DNA from: Prevotella sp.
Lineage (GTDB): Bacteria; Bacteroidota; Bacteroidia; Bacteroidales; Bacteroidaceae
Length of the DNA stretch: 5,434 bases
Direction: 5' to 3'
NCBI GenBank assembly: GCA_003483565.1
Contig: DMYZ01000020.1
Location: 1,546 to 6,979, forward strand
In this document: piece after piece, positions 1 to 5,146 of the stretch
Position numbering within the stretch: position 1 is the first letter of the stretch
Layout of the letters: each line of letters begins with the position of its first letter
Position numbers and translations under genes: made by a program
Notes under the pieces: generated by a model
Database searches by the model: none
Seen by the model: only the letters and a program-made list of their open reading frames with translations
What the model was told of the DNA's origin: nothing

Positions 1-95
1 GAATAAGCTCCCGAACGATTAGTGCGCAGCACCTCTTTCGGTAACGACTCCTGTAAATTTGTCATCATAGCTTTTTCGAAACGCAGATAACTCAT
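1..95 (-). CDS. Glycogen debranching enzyme, N-terminal fragment (runs off left edge)
   Basis: Only the first 31 codons are present; the gene continues beyond base 1. The peptide begins MSYLRFEKAM and continues through an LRTNRSGAY motif. From memory of the family, this matches the start of bacterial/archaeal-type glycogen debranching enzymes (GDE N-terminal domain), in which an RTNRxGAY segment precedes the first sugar-binding region. Such enzymes hydrolyse alpha-1,6 branches so that glycogen can be degraded in the cytoplasm. An in-frame ATG two codons upstream (99-101) would give MSMSYL; I prefer the ATG at 93-95 because homologues typically begin MSYL. The gene is divergent from the Crp/Fnr-type regulator, with about 260 nt of very A+T-rich DNA between them. 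The assignment rests on 31 residues, so the catalytic domain is not seen. Confidence 0.7.
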   Translation of the reverse strand, partial: MSYLRFEKAMMTNLQESLPKEVLRTNRSGAY

Positions 96-169
96 AGACA
101 TATATTAAGGTTTAAAAAATTATTTTACCCAACAAATAACGTCTGTGAATAAAATGCTGTTCTTTGTAG

Positions 170-200
170 CAAAATACATCACGACGTTCCTGTCTTCAAA
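170..200 (-). promoter_or_regulatory. Candidate promoter for the glycogen debranching gene
   Basis: On the minus strand TTTG (200-197) is followed after 20 nt by TATTTTG (176-170). The TTTG and spacing fit the Bacteroidetes -33 element, but the -7 element is one base shorter than TAnnTTTG. Transcription would start near 163-165 and leave a leader of roughly 65-70 nt. No better match was seen between 96 and 354 on this strand. Confidence 0.3.
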
Positions 201-318
201 ATTAGTCATTTTCCATGAAAAAGCAAAATGAAAACAATATTTTTTTACTAAATCAAACCAATTTATTTCGATTGTAAAGAATATCATAAAAAGTATGTAC
301 CTTTTCAATTATTTTATG

Positions 319-326
319 TATTTTTG
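319..326 (+). promoter_or_regulatory. Bacteroidetes -7 box for the Crp/Fnr-type regulator gene
   Basis: TATTTTTG matches TAnnTTTG exactly. Transcription would start around 331-334, leaving a leader of about 20-25 nt before the ATG at 355. There is no good -33 TTTG; TATG at 294-297 is the closest at suitable spacing. This box lies inside the 5' extension of the reading frame that begins at 295, which argues that the true start is 355. Confidence 0.55.
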
Positions 327-354
327 CACAATAAAGGTAAAAAAGAGAAGTGGT

Positions 355-1059
355 ATGACAATTTCGGCAAACCAGGAAAAGGATAAAATTGTACAGGAAA
401 TGGCATCACTATGGGATGTTTTGTCTTCTGAGCAGGCAGAACTTCTCAAGGCTAATCTTAGCATCGGATACTATAAGAAAAACGAAACCATTTATAAAGA
501 GGTTGATGATCCCGTCAACGTTTTCAGCCTTATTCATGGCAAAATCAAAATTACGAAAGATGGCATCAGTGGAAGAAATCAGATTGTGAGAACAGTAAAG
601 CCCATGGAGCTGTTCGGTTACCGGGCTTATTTTGCCCATCAGAACTATCACACTTCTGCCATCGCCTTTGAGCCTTGCACTATAGTTTTTTTCCCCATCT
701 CTGTTTTCACACAAATACTAAAGGAAAACACAGACTTCTGCTTTTATATTATCAGTCATCTTGCCACCGAGCTAGGCCAAGCTGATGACCGTACAGTCAA
801 TCTCACCCAGAAACATATTCGCGGACGCCTTGCCGAGGCTCTCATAACTCTGAAAGACAAATATGGTTTGGAGGAAGACGGATATACGCTAAGCATCTAT
901 TTGAGCCGTGATGACCTTGCCAGCATGTCTAATATGACTACCAGCAATGCTATACGTACCCTCTCCTCTTTCGCCAATGAACATCTTATAGCCATAGACG
1001 GGAGAAAAATTAAAATTTTGGAAGAGGATGAATTAAGGCGGGTTTCTACTTTGGGATAA
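355..1059 (+). CDS. Crp/Fnr-family transcriptional regulator
   Basis: A 234-residue protein with the family's two-domain layout and normal length. Residues about 20-135 form a cyclic-nucleotide-binding-like beta-roll (VFSLIHGKIKI, then MELFGYRAYFA, then EPCTIVFFP). A long helix follows, with the family segment HIRGRLAEALITLKDKYG (154-171), then a C-terminal winged helix-turn-helix at about 184-222 (LSRDDLASMSNMTTSNAIRTL). The cAMP phosphate pocket of E. coli CRP (FGELGLF...RSA) reads FGYRAYFA...HTSA here, so the key Glu and Arg are missing and cAMP binding is unlikely. There are only two cysteines, neither N-terminal, so it is not an FNR-type Fe-S sensor. The frame is open back to 295, but I chose ATG 355 because a promoter box sits at 319-326. 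Its neighbour suggests, but does not show, a role in carbohydrate regulation; Bacteroides do use a Crp-family master regulator (Cur), and I cannot tell whether this is it. The 3' end overlaps the opposing gene. Confidence 0.85.
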   Translation: MTISANQEKDKIVQEMASLWDVLSSEQAELLKANLSIGYYKKNETIYKEVDDPVNVFSLIHGKIKITKDGISGRNQIVRTVKPMELFGYRAYFAHQNYHTSAIAFEPCTIVFFPISVFTQILKENTDFCFYIISHLATELGQADDRTVNLTQKHIRGRLAEALITLKDKYGLEEDGYTLSIYLSRDDLASMSNMTTSNAIRTLSSFANEHLIAIDGRKIKILEEDELRRVSTLG

Positions 1060-1996
1060 GGAAATTGATGACTTCCTGCTCCACTGTAATACGATATTCT
1101 CCCTTGGGTGTATGCATCAATCTTCCGTCAATACTTACCAGTGCCTGCGATGAATCCTTTATCACGACTTCATGGGTACGATAAGGATGGACGCTTCGGT
1201 GATTTAAAATTTTATTCTTAATAAACAGGTAAAATCCTTCAAAAAGCTGTACCATCTTAGGCTGATACACAACGGAGACATCAAGAAGCCCATTATAAGG
1301 AACTGCATTAGGAGTCTGCCCATATCCCAGAGCATTACCGATACATACAGTCATCACCCTGCGCTTGATCTCATCCTCATTGATTTTAAGGTGCATTTTA
1401 TAATCAAGCCGTTGGAAAGTCATCAGAATGAACGAGGACAAAAAGGACAAAGTACGCGAACCCAGCCAATGACGGGTTCTATTGCGCAGATTCATAATAG
1501 AGGCAATAAGCCCGATATTGACGCAGTTCAGAAAATAACGGTGGCATTTCTCTTGTTCCCTATTCAGATATTGAATACGGCCAAGATCTATCTTGCGTAC
1601 ACGATGGACCTTCAAATCTTTGATGGTCTGCTCATAATTACTTTCATCAAAACCCCAGAAACAGGCAAAATCATTCATCATACCATTAGGTATCACTCCC
1701 AGTGCAATAGAATTGCGGACTGCAGTATCTGTCCGCATCAGGCAATTAACGGCATCATTGAGAGCAGAGTCTCCTCCAACCATTATAATCGTTTTATAGC
1801 CGTTGTTGATCATCATCTTTACCAGTCGTTCAACACTGCCCCGATTTTCACTCTGCACATAGTCAAAGCCAACACCTTCACTGCGCAGACACTGCTGTAT
1901 TTTCTCCCAATGATGACGATTATACCGTCCACCTTTAGGACAATAAATAATCCCCCATCGATCTTTTTTATCTGATGTATTACTTACCAGCTCCAT
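1046..1996 (-). CDS. Diacylglycerol kinase-like (YegS/DgkB/sphingosine kinase fold) protein with altered motifs
   Basis: A 316-residue soluble protein with the DAGK catalytic-domain layout. An N-terminal Rossmann-like segment (WGIIYCPKGGR, 14-24) is followed by the nucleotide-binding loop region IIMVGGDSALNDAVN (70-84) and IPNGMMNDFA (102-111). The C-terminal beta-sandwich domain has NIGLIAS (160-166), GNALGYGQTPNAVP (220-233), NGLLDVSVV (235-243) and SIDGR (288-292). Family members phosphorylate diacylglycerol or another lipid hydroxyl at the inner membrane surface using ATP. Several consensus positions differ: GGDG[TS] is GGDSA, PxGTxNDFA is PNGMMNDFA, DGLLDV is NGLLDV and DGE is DGR. Activity and substrate are therefore uncertain. 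The start has a good Shine-Dalgarno, AAAGGAG at 2004-2010, seven bases before ATG. The gene lies 20 nt after miaA and is probably cotranscribed with it. Its stop codon overlaps the last 14 nt of the convergent regulator gene. Confidence 0.75.
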   Translation of the reverse strand: MELVSNTSDKKDRWGIIYCPKGGRYNRHHWEKIQQCLRSEGVGFDYVQSENRGSVERLVKMMINNGYKTIIMVGGDSALNDAVNCLMRTDTAVRNSIALGVIPNGMMNDFACFWGFDESNYEQTIKDLKVHRVRKIDLGRIQYLNREQEKCHRYFLNCVNIGLIASIMNLRNRTRHWLGSRTLSFLSSFILMTFQRLDYKMHLKINEDEIKRRVMTVCIGNALGYGQTPNAVPYNGLLDVSVVYQPKMVQLFEGFYLFIKNKILNHRSVHPYRTHEVVIKDSSQALVSIDGRLMHTPKGEYRITVEQEVINFLIPK

Positions 1997-2016
1997 TCCC
2001 TTACTCCTTTCCTTTT

Positions 2017-2943
2017 TTATATATTATAAAGACTTTTGATCTGCCTTACTTTTTCGTCCATTGATAACATGGCATCTAACCAATGAATCATAAAACCTCT
2101 GCGTTCCATACCCCTGAACCAAGTCATCTGGCGCTTGGCAAACTGATGGATGGCTATTTCCAGCTGTCTGAACATTTCTTGATATGAAAGTTTGCCAACA
2201 ACATACTCCGTAACATACTTATATTCGAGGCCATAATAGATAAGATCTTCTGAAGAAATGCCTTCTGCCAGCAACCTTTTGATTTCATCCACCATACCGT
2301 TATCCAGGCGTTCCTCCAGTCGTTTCGTAATCTTTGCTCTACGCAACTCACGGTCAATGTCCACTCCTATAATCAAAGAGTCTATAGGAGAAAAATTCCG
2401 TTCCGGTACCGGATGCTCTATATTATAACTTTCAATCTCTATAGCACGAATAGCCCGCTGTACACTGTCTACATCCGTTTTATTATGCATTTTATTTCCA
2501 GTCTTTGTCTTAAGACGCTCCAGTATCGCAGTCAATTCAGGAAGAGACGAGCCAGCCAATTGCTCACGAAGTTGATTATTTTGAGGAACAGGTGAAAGCG
2601 AATATCCCTTCAACACTGATTCTATATAAAGTCCGGTACCGCCACAGAGGACAGGAATATGCTCATGTTCCTGAATACTGTTATAAGCCTGGAGAAAATC
2701 TTCCTGATAACGAAAAAGATTATACTTTGTGCCGGGATCACAGATATCAATAAGATGATAAGGTATCGAGCGATTCTCATAAATATATTCATCAAGATCC
2801 TTTCCTGTACCAATGTCCATACCACGATACACCTGTCTGCTGTCAGCACTGATAATTTCTCCATCGACAGCAGCAGCCAATGCTACAGCAAGAGCTGTCT
2901 TGCCACTGGCAGTAGGACCGAGTATCGTTATCATCTTTTTCAT
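2017..2943 (-). CDS. miaA: tRNA dimethylallyltransferase MiaA
   Basis: MiaA transfers a dimethylallyl group from DMAPP to N6 of A37 in tRNAs that read UNN codons, giving i6A37. The 308-residue length is normal (E. coli 316). The P-loop is GPTASGKT (9-16), followed by ADSRQVYRGMDIGTGK (33-48), whose Asp34 corresponds to the catalytic Asp of the family. HLIDICDP (63-70), the core motif CGGTGLYIESVLKGY (100-114) and the C-terminal AKRQMTWFRGMERRGF (269-284) are all present. About 115-190 is the anticodon-stem insertion domain. Two motifs vary: the usual RRVxRALE segment reads SVQRAIRAIE, and the usual GLGYRE reads GLEYKY. Bacteroides genomes often carry two miaA paralogues, so this could be either. 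A GAGGG sequence sits just upstream of ATG 2943. The gene has its own promoter and is followed after 20 nt by the DAGK-like gene. Confidence 0.95.
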   Translation of the reverse strand: MKKMITILGPTASGKTALAVALAAAVDGEIISADSRQVYRGMDIGTGKDLDEYIYENRSIPYHLIDICDPGTKYNLFRYQEDFLQAYNSIQEHEHIPVLCGGTGLYIESVLKGYSLSPVPQNNQLREQLAGSSLPELTAILERLKTKTGNKMHNKTDVDSVQRAIRAIEIESYNIEHPVPERNFSPIDSLIIGVDIDRELRRAKITKRLEERLDNGMVDEIKRLLAEGISSEDLIYYGLEYKYVTEYVVGKLSYQEMFRQLEIAIHQFAKRQMTWFRGMERRGFMIHWLDAMLSMDEKVRQIKSLYNI

Positions 2944-2964
2944 ATTCCCTCAACTTGTTCCTTG

Positions 2965-2994
2965 CAAAAATACACAAAAAAAGCCGTTCAGCAA
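2965..2994 (-). promoter_or_regulatory. Promoter of miaA and the DAGK-like gene
   Basis: On the minus strand TATTTTTG (2972-2965) matches TAnnTTTG exactly, and TTG (2994-2992) lies 19 nt upstream as a -33 element. Transcription would start near 2958, about 15 nt before the miaA ATG. The -33 element lies in the loop and upper stem of the gap terminator, so termination and initiation signals overlap. Confidence 0.6.
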
Positions 2995-3006
2995 TGCTGA
3001 ACGGCT
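2976..3006 (-). terminator. Rho-independent terminator of gap
   Basis: Perfect 11-bp stem with arms 2982-2992 and 2996-3006 (AGCCGTTCAGC and its complement), a 3-nt loop, and seven T on the minus strand (2982-2976). It lies about 30 nt after the gap stop codon. The run of T exists only on the minus strand, which fixes the direction. Confidence 0.9.
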
Positions 3007-3036
3007 AAAATTATCTAGTTTGAACAGAAATTCAAA

Positions 3037-4077
3037 TTAGTGCTTGCTGTTATAAGCATTCATGACTTTGATCAGTTCAACAACCTTGTGGCTGTATCCG
3101 AACTCATTGTCATACCAAGAAACGATCTTTACGAAGTTGTCTGTGAGGTGTACACCTGCAGTTGCATCGTAAATAGATGTCAAAGGACAATCCAGGAAGT
3201 CAGAAGAAACGACTGCGTCTTCTGTGTAACCCAGAATACCTTTCAAGTTAGTTTCAGAAGCCTTCTTCATAGCCTCATCAATCTGCTTCTGAGTAGCTGG
3301 CTTCTTCAAGTTAACGGTCAGGTCAACAACAGATACATCCAGAGTAGGAACACGCATAGAGATACCTGTCAATTTACCGTTCAGTTCAGGAATAACCTTA
3401 CCTACAGCCTTAGCAGCACCAGTAGTAGAAGGGATGATGTTGCCGGCAGCAGCACGGCCACCACGCCAGTCTTTACCACCCTTAGAAGGACCGTCAACGG
3501 TCAACTGAGTAGCAGTAGTAGAGTGAACGGTTGTCATCAAACCAGTCTCGATGCCGAATTCATCGTTAAGAACCTTAGCGATAGGAGCAAGACAGTTAGT
3601 TGTGCAAGAAGCGTTAGAAACGACAGTCTGGCCCTTGTAAGTATCGGTGTTAACACCACATACGAACATATCAGCCTGACGGCCGTCCTCACCTTTCTTA
3701 GAAGGTGCAGAAAGAACAACATACTTTGCACCAGCTTTGAGATGCTTCTCAGCACGGTCCATTGTAAGATAGAAGCCTGTAGACTCAACTACATATTCAG
3801 CGCCGATCTCACCCCATTTGATATTCTCTGCATCACGCTCAGCGAAGATACGGATGTCGTTGCCGTTAACAACAAGTGTGTGCTCGTCCTTTACAGAAAC
3901 CTCACCGTTGAAACGTCCGTGCATAGTATCATACTTCAGCAAATAAGCAAGATAATCGATAGGAAGAAGGTCATTGATACCTACTACCTTAACATCATTC
4001 TTGTTAGCGTCCTCAAGAGTAGAACGGAAAACGAAACGGCCGATACGACCGAAACCGTTAATACCAATTTTAATCAT
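3037..4077 (-). CDS. gap: Type I glyceraldehyde-3-phosphate dehydrogenase (NAD-dependent)
   Basis: A glycolytic enzyme that converts glyceraldehyde 3-phosphate, NAD+ and phosphate to 1,3-bisphosphoglycerate in the cytoplasm. The 346-residue protein begins with the Rossmann dinucleotide motif KIGINGFGRIGR (3-14), followed by GINDL (33-37), whose Asp is typical of NAD preference. The active site SNASCTTNCLAP (154-165) places the nucleophile at Cys158, with the partner His185 in MTTVHS. GGRAAAGNIIPS and the C-terminal WYDNEFGYSHKV (321-332) are also conserved. KKGEDGRQADMFVCGVN (127-143) has a slightly longer loop than the usual SKDxxPMFVxGVN. The start is preceded by an A-rich stretch with no strong Shine-Dalgarno, as is common in Bacteroidetes. 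Codon use is strongly biased, as expected for a highly expressed gene, and this leaves a long meaningless open frame on the opposite strand. A terminator follows, so it is probably monocistronic. Confidence 0.98.
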   Translation of the reverse strand: MIKIGINGFGRIGRFVFRSTLEDANKNDVKVVGINDLLPIDYLAYLLKYDTMHGRFNGEVSVKDEHTLVVNGNDIRIFAERDAENIKWGEIGAEYVVESTGFYLTMDRAEKHLKAGAKYVVLSAPSKKGEDGRQADMFVCGVNTDTYKGQTVVSNASCTTNCLAPIAKVLNDEFGIETGLMTTVHSTTATQLTVDGPSKGGKDWRGGRAAAGNIIPSTTGAAKAVGKVIPELNGKLTGISMRVPTLDVSVVDLTVNLKKPATQKQIDEAMKKASETNLKGILGYTEDAVVSSDFLDCPLTSIYDATAGVHLTDNFVKIVSWYDNEFGYSHKVVELIKVMNAYNSKH

Positions 4078-4205
4078 TTTTCTTTCTTTATTTTAAAGGG
4101 TTTAAAAATGTATACTTAATCTTTTTGCCTTAATAGCGCAAGCTCCTTAAATGTGGAACATTATGAAGATAACACTATATCAGCACTTTTTTCTTTTAAC
4201 GCAAG

Positions 4206-4213
4206 CAAAGATA
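4206..4213 (-). promoter_or_regulatory. Bacteroidetes -7 box for gap
   Basis: The minus strand reads TATCTTTG, an exact TAnnTTTG match. Transcription would start near 4198-4200 and give a leader of about 120 nt before the gap ATG. I saw no clear -33 element. No other TAnnTTTG occurs on this strand between 4078 and 4205. Confidence 0.5.
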
Positions 4214-4225
4214 CAAAATAATTTC

Positions 4226-4233
4226 TATATTTG
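4226..4233 (+). promoter_or_regulatory. Bacteroidetes -7 box for mscL
   Basis: TATATTTG matches TAnnTTTG exactly. A start near 4239-4241 would leave a leader of about 140 nt before the mscL ATG. No convincing -33 element is seen. The box lies 12 nt from the opposing gap -7 box, so the two promoters would compete for polymerase. Confidence 0.45.
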
Positions 4234-4378
4234 CATTTAGAAAAGGCATTAAATTATATAAAAAAGAAAAAATCATCATTTCACAAGTTCTTTTTTAAAT
4301 TCAAAAGTGCTGAGTGTTAACTCTAGGTTGCAAAAAAACATTTCCGGTAGTATTTTAAGAGTTTTAAATTATAAGCTT

Positions 4379-4810
4379 ATGGGGAAAATAATTCAAGAGT
4401 TCAAGGATTTCGCTGTTAAAGGGAATGCCGTTGATATGGCTGTCGGCGTAATCATCGGGGGAGCTTTCGGTAAAATTGTATCCAGCATTGTTAACGATAT
4501 CATCATGCCTCCTGTCGGATGGCTTATAGGAGGCATCAACTTCAGTGATCTCAAAATGACGCTGCCAAAGAGTTCTATCCCCGGACTGGAAACACTTCAG
4601 CCTGCAACGATCAATTATGGCAATTTTATTCAGACTCTGATCGACTTTGTCATCATCTCCTTCTGTGTATTTCTCCTTGTCAAAGGTATCAATGCTCTGA
4701 CCAGAAAAAGCAAACAGGAAGAAAAGCCCCTTCCTGACCCGAAGCCATCTGCAGAAGAAGAACTCCTCACTGAGATACGAGATCTGCTTAAGGAACAAAA
4801 GAAAGCATAA
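4379..4810 (+). CDS. mscL: Large-conductance mechanosensitive channel MscL
   Basis: MscL forms a homopentameric inner-membrane pore that opens under membrane tension and releases solutes during hypo-osmotic shock. The 143-residue product is close to the family length (E. coli 136). The amphipathic N-terminus and first transmembrane helix contain the family signature FKDFAVKGNAVDMAVGVIIG (8-27), then AFGKIVSSIVNDIIMPPVG (29-47). A periplasmic loop (about 52-80) leads to the second transmembrane helix (about 84-104, IQTLIDFVIISFCVFLLVKG). A charged linker rich in Lys, Glu and Pro precedes the C-terminal cytoplasmic helix EEELLTEIRDLLKEQ (126-140). The frame is open back to 4307, but ATG 4379 gives the canonical MGKIIQEFKDF start. 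There is no clear Shine-Dalgarno. It is divergent from gap and convergent with guaA. Confidence 0.97.
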   Translation: MGKIIQEFKDFAVKGNAVDMAVGVIIGGAFGKIVSSIVNDIIMPPVGWLIGGINFSDLKMTLPKSSIPGLETLQPATINYGNFIQTLIDFVIISFCVFLLVKGINALTRKSKQEEKPLPDPKPSAEEELLTEIRDLLKEQKKA

Positions 4811-4870
4811 CAGAAACCTTTAAATAGCCCTGCAGAACTGTAGGAACAAACCGGTCATGGTCTGCCCTCC

Positions 4871-4891
4871 AGCGATTCGAATCGAATCGCT
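4871..4891. repeat. 21-bp palindrome, copy 1
   Basis: AGCGATTCGA and its exact reverse complement TCGAATCGCT are separated by a single A. The dyad stops at these 10-bp arms, because the flanking bases (C on both sides) do not pair. All 21 bases are identical to the core of the larger palindrome 66 bp downstream. The function is unknown; a protein-binding site or part of a transcription end are possible. Confidence 0.9.
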
Positions 4892-4920
4892 CTGTATTTA
4901 ATGGTCTTTTATCTCCTGTT

Positions 4921-4973
4921 TCATGTTCTTTTATGCAGCGATTCGAATCGAATCGCTGCATAAAAGAACATGA
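4921..4973. repeat. 53-bp perfect palindrome containing copy 2 of the 21-bp core
   Basis: Two perfectly complementary 26-base arms (4921-4946 and 4948-4973) flank a single central A (4947). The arms begin TCATGTTCTTTTATGC and end in the core AGCGATTCGA. The 21-bp core (4937-4957) equals copy 1. As RNA it would form a stem of about 25 bp. Neither strand has a T-run directly after it, so it is not a standard intrinsic terminator, though it could act as a bidirectional barrier or 3'-end stabiliser between the convergent genes. Confidence 0.95.
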
Positions 4974-5019
4974 TATACTCTTCCAACTGCCAGCAAATGT
5001 ATCCTAAAGGAGAAACAGT

Positions 5020-5085
5020 ATGGAAACGAACCGCCATCATTCCACATCCAACAAAGCAAAAAGGAAGATAACACCCAAAACATAA
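5020..5085 (+). CDS. Possible 21-residue basic small protein
   Basis: A short ORF from ATG 5020 to TAA 5085, beginning METNRHHSTS and ending with a Lys/Arg-rich stretch (KAKRKITPK). Its only strong support is a Shine-Dalgarno, AAAGGAG (5006-5012), seven bases before the ATG, which is stronger than those of most genes in this window. There is no TAnnTTTG promoter between it and the palindrome at 4921-4973, no hydrophobic segment and no recognised family. It ends four bases before the A-run of the opposing guaA terminator. It could equally be a chance ORF. Confidence 0.2.
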   Translation: METNRHHSTSNKAKRKITPKT

Positions 5086-5088
5086 CAG

Positions 5089-5125
5089 AAAAAAAAGCGA
5101 CCGGAACAGATCGTCCCAGCCGCTT
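5089..5125 (-). terminator. Rho-independent terminator of guaA
   Basis: The minus strand forms a 13-bp stem (arms 5125-5113 and 5107-5095, outer bases AAGCG/CGCTT) with a 5-nt loop, followed by eight T (5096-5089). Three G-U wobble pairs hold the stem in the minus-strand RNA; on the plus strand these become A-C mismatches, so the hairpin favours guaA transcription. It starts about 21 nt after the guaA stop. Confidence 0.85.
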
Positions 5126-5146
5126 GTAATATTTTAAGATCTAGCC

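Larger units (their letters stand above)
4170..4319. repeat. Interrupted inverted repeat flanking the divergent gap/mscL promoters
   Basis: The left arm (4170-4190) reads TAACACT, then ATAT, then CAGCACTTTT. The right arm (4303-4319) is the exact reverse complement of TAACACT plus CAGCACTTTT, without the ATAT. A further TTAAA lies 3-4 nt inside each arm (4195-4199 complement, 4295-4299). The 112 nt between the arms contain both candidate -7 boxes. Read as RNA, both leaders would carry AAAAGTGCTGA followed by GTGTTA in the sense direction. It may be a shared operator, a shared leader motif or chance in A+T-rich DNA; function is unknown. Confidence 0.6.
4811..5146. other. Convergent intergenic region between mscL and guaA
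   Basis: The 336 nt hold two palindromes, a possible small ORF and the guaA terminator, each listed separately. A short hairpin (CCTGCAG paired with CTGTAGG, 4833-4848) follows mscL, but no T-run follows it. I found no convincing intrinsic terminator for mscL; the palindromes may serve instead. No RNA gene was recognised. Confidence 0.6.

Noticed and set aside
120..308. 62-codon minus-strand ORF in the region between the debranching gene and the regulator
   Set aside because: A+T-rich sequence translating to Phe/Ile/Lys-rich peptide, no ribosome-binding signal, and it covers the promoters of both divergent genes.
1391..1975. 194-codon open frame on the plus strand opposite the DAGK-like gene
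   Set aside because: Antisense to a recognised gene that has a good Shine-Dalgarno and operon context; its translation shows no domain.
3040..4119. 359-codon open frame on the plus strand opposite gap
   Set aside because: It lies almost wholly antisense to an unmistakable GAPDH gene, has no recognisable domain, and is explained by the strong codon bias of gap.
4191..4302. Phase-variable invertible promoter
   Set aside because: Kept only as a possibility: the arms differ by a 4-base indel, do not resemble known Bacteroides invertase sites, and no recombinase gene is nearby.
4364..4798. 144-codon minus-strand open frame opposite mscL
   Set aside because: Antisense shadow of a clear MscL gene with no recognisable features.
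4923..4973. 16-codon ORF inside the palindrome, readable from both strands and ending in TGA at the palindrome edge
   Set aside because: A direct consequence of the dyad symmetry (CAT/ATG near each end); there is no ribosome-binding signal on either strand.
4871..4973. tRNA-like GGTTCGAATCC resemblance of the GATTCGAATC core
   Set aside because: No acceptor, D or anticodon arms surround it; the sequence is a simple palindrome.
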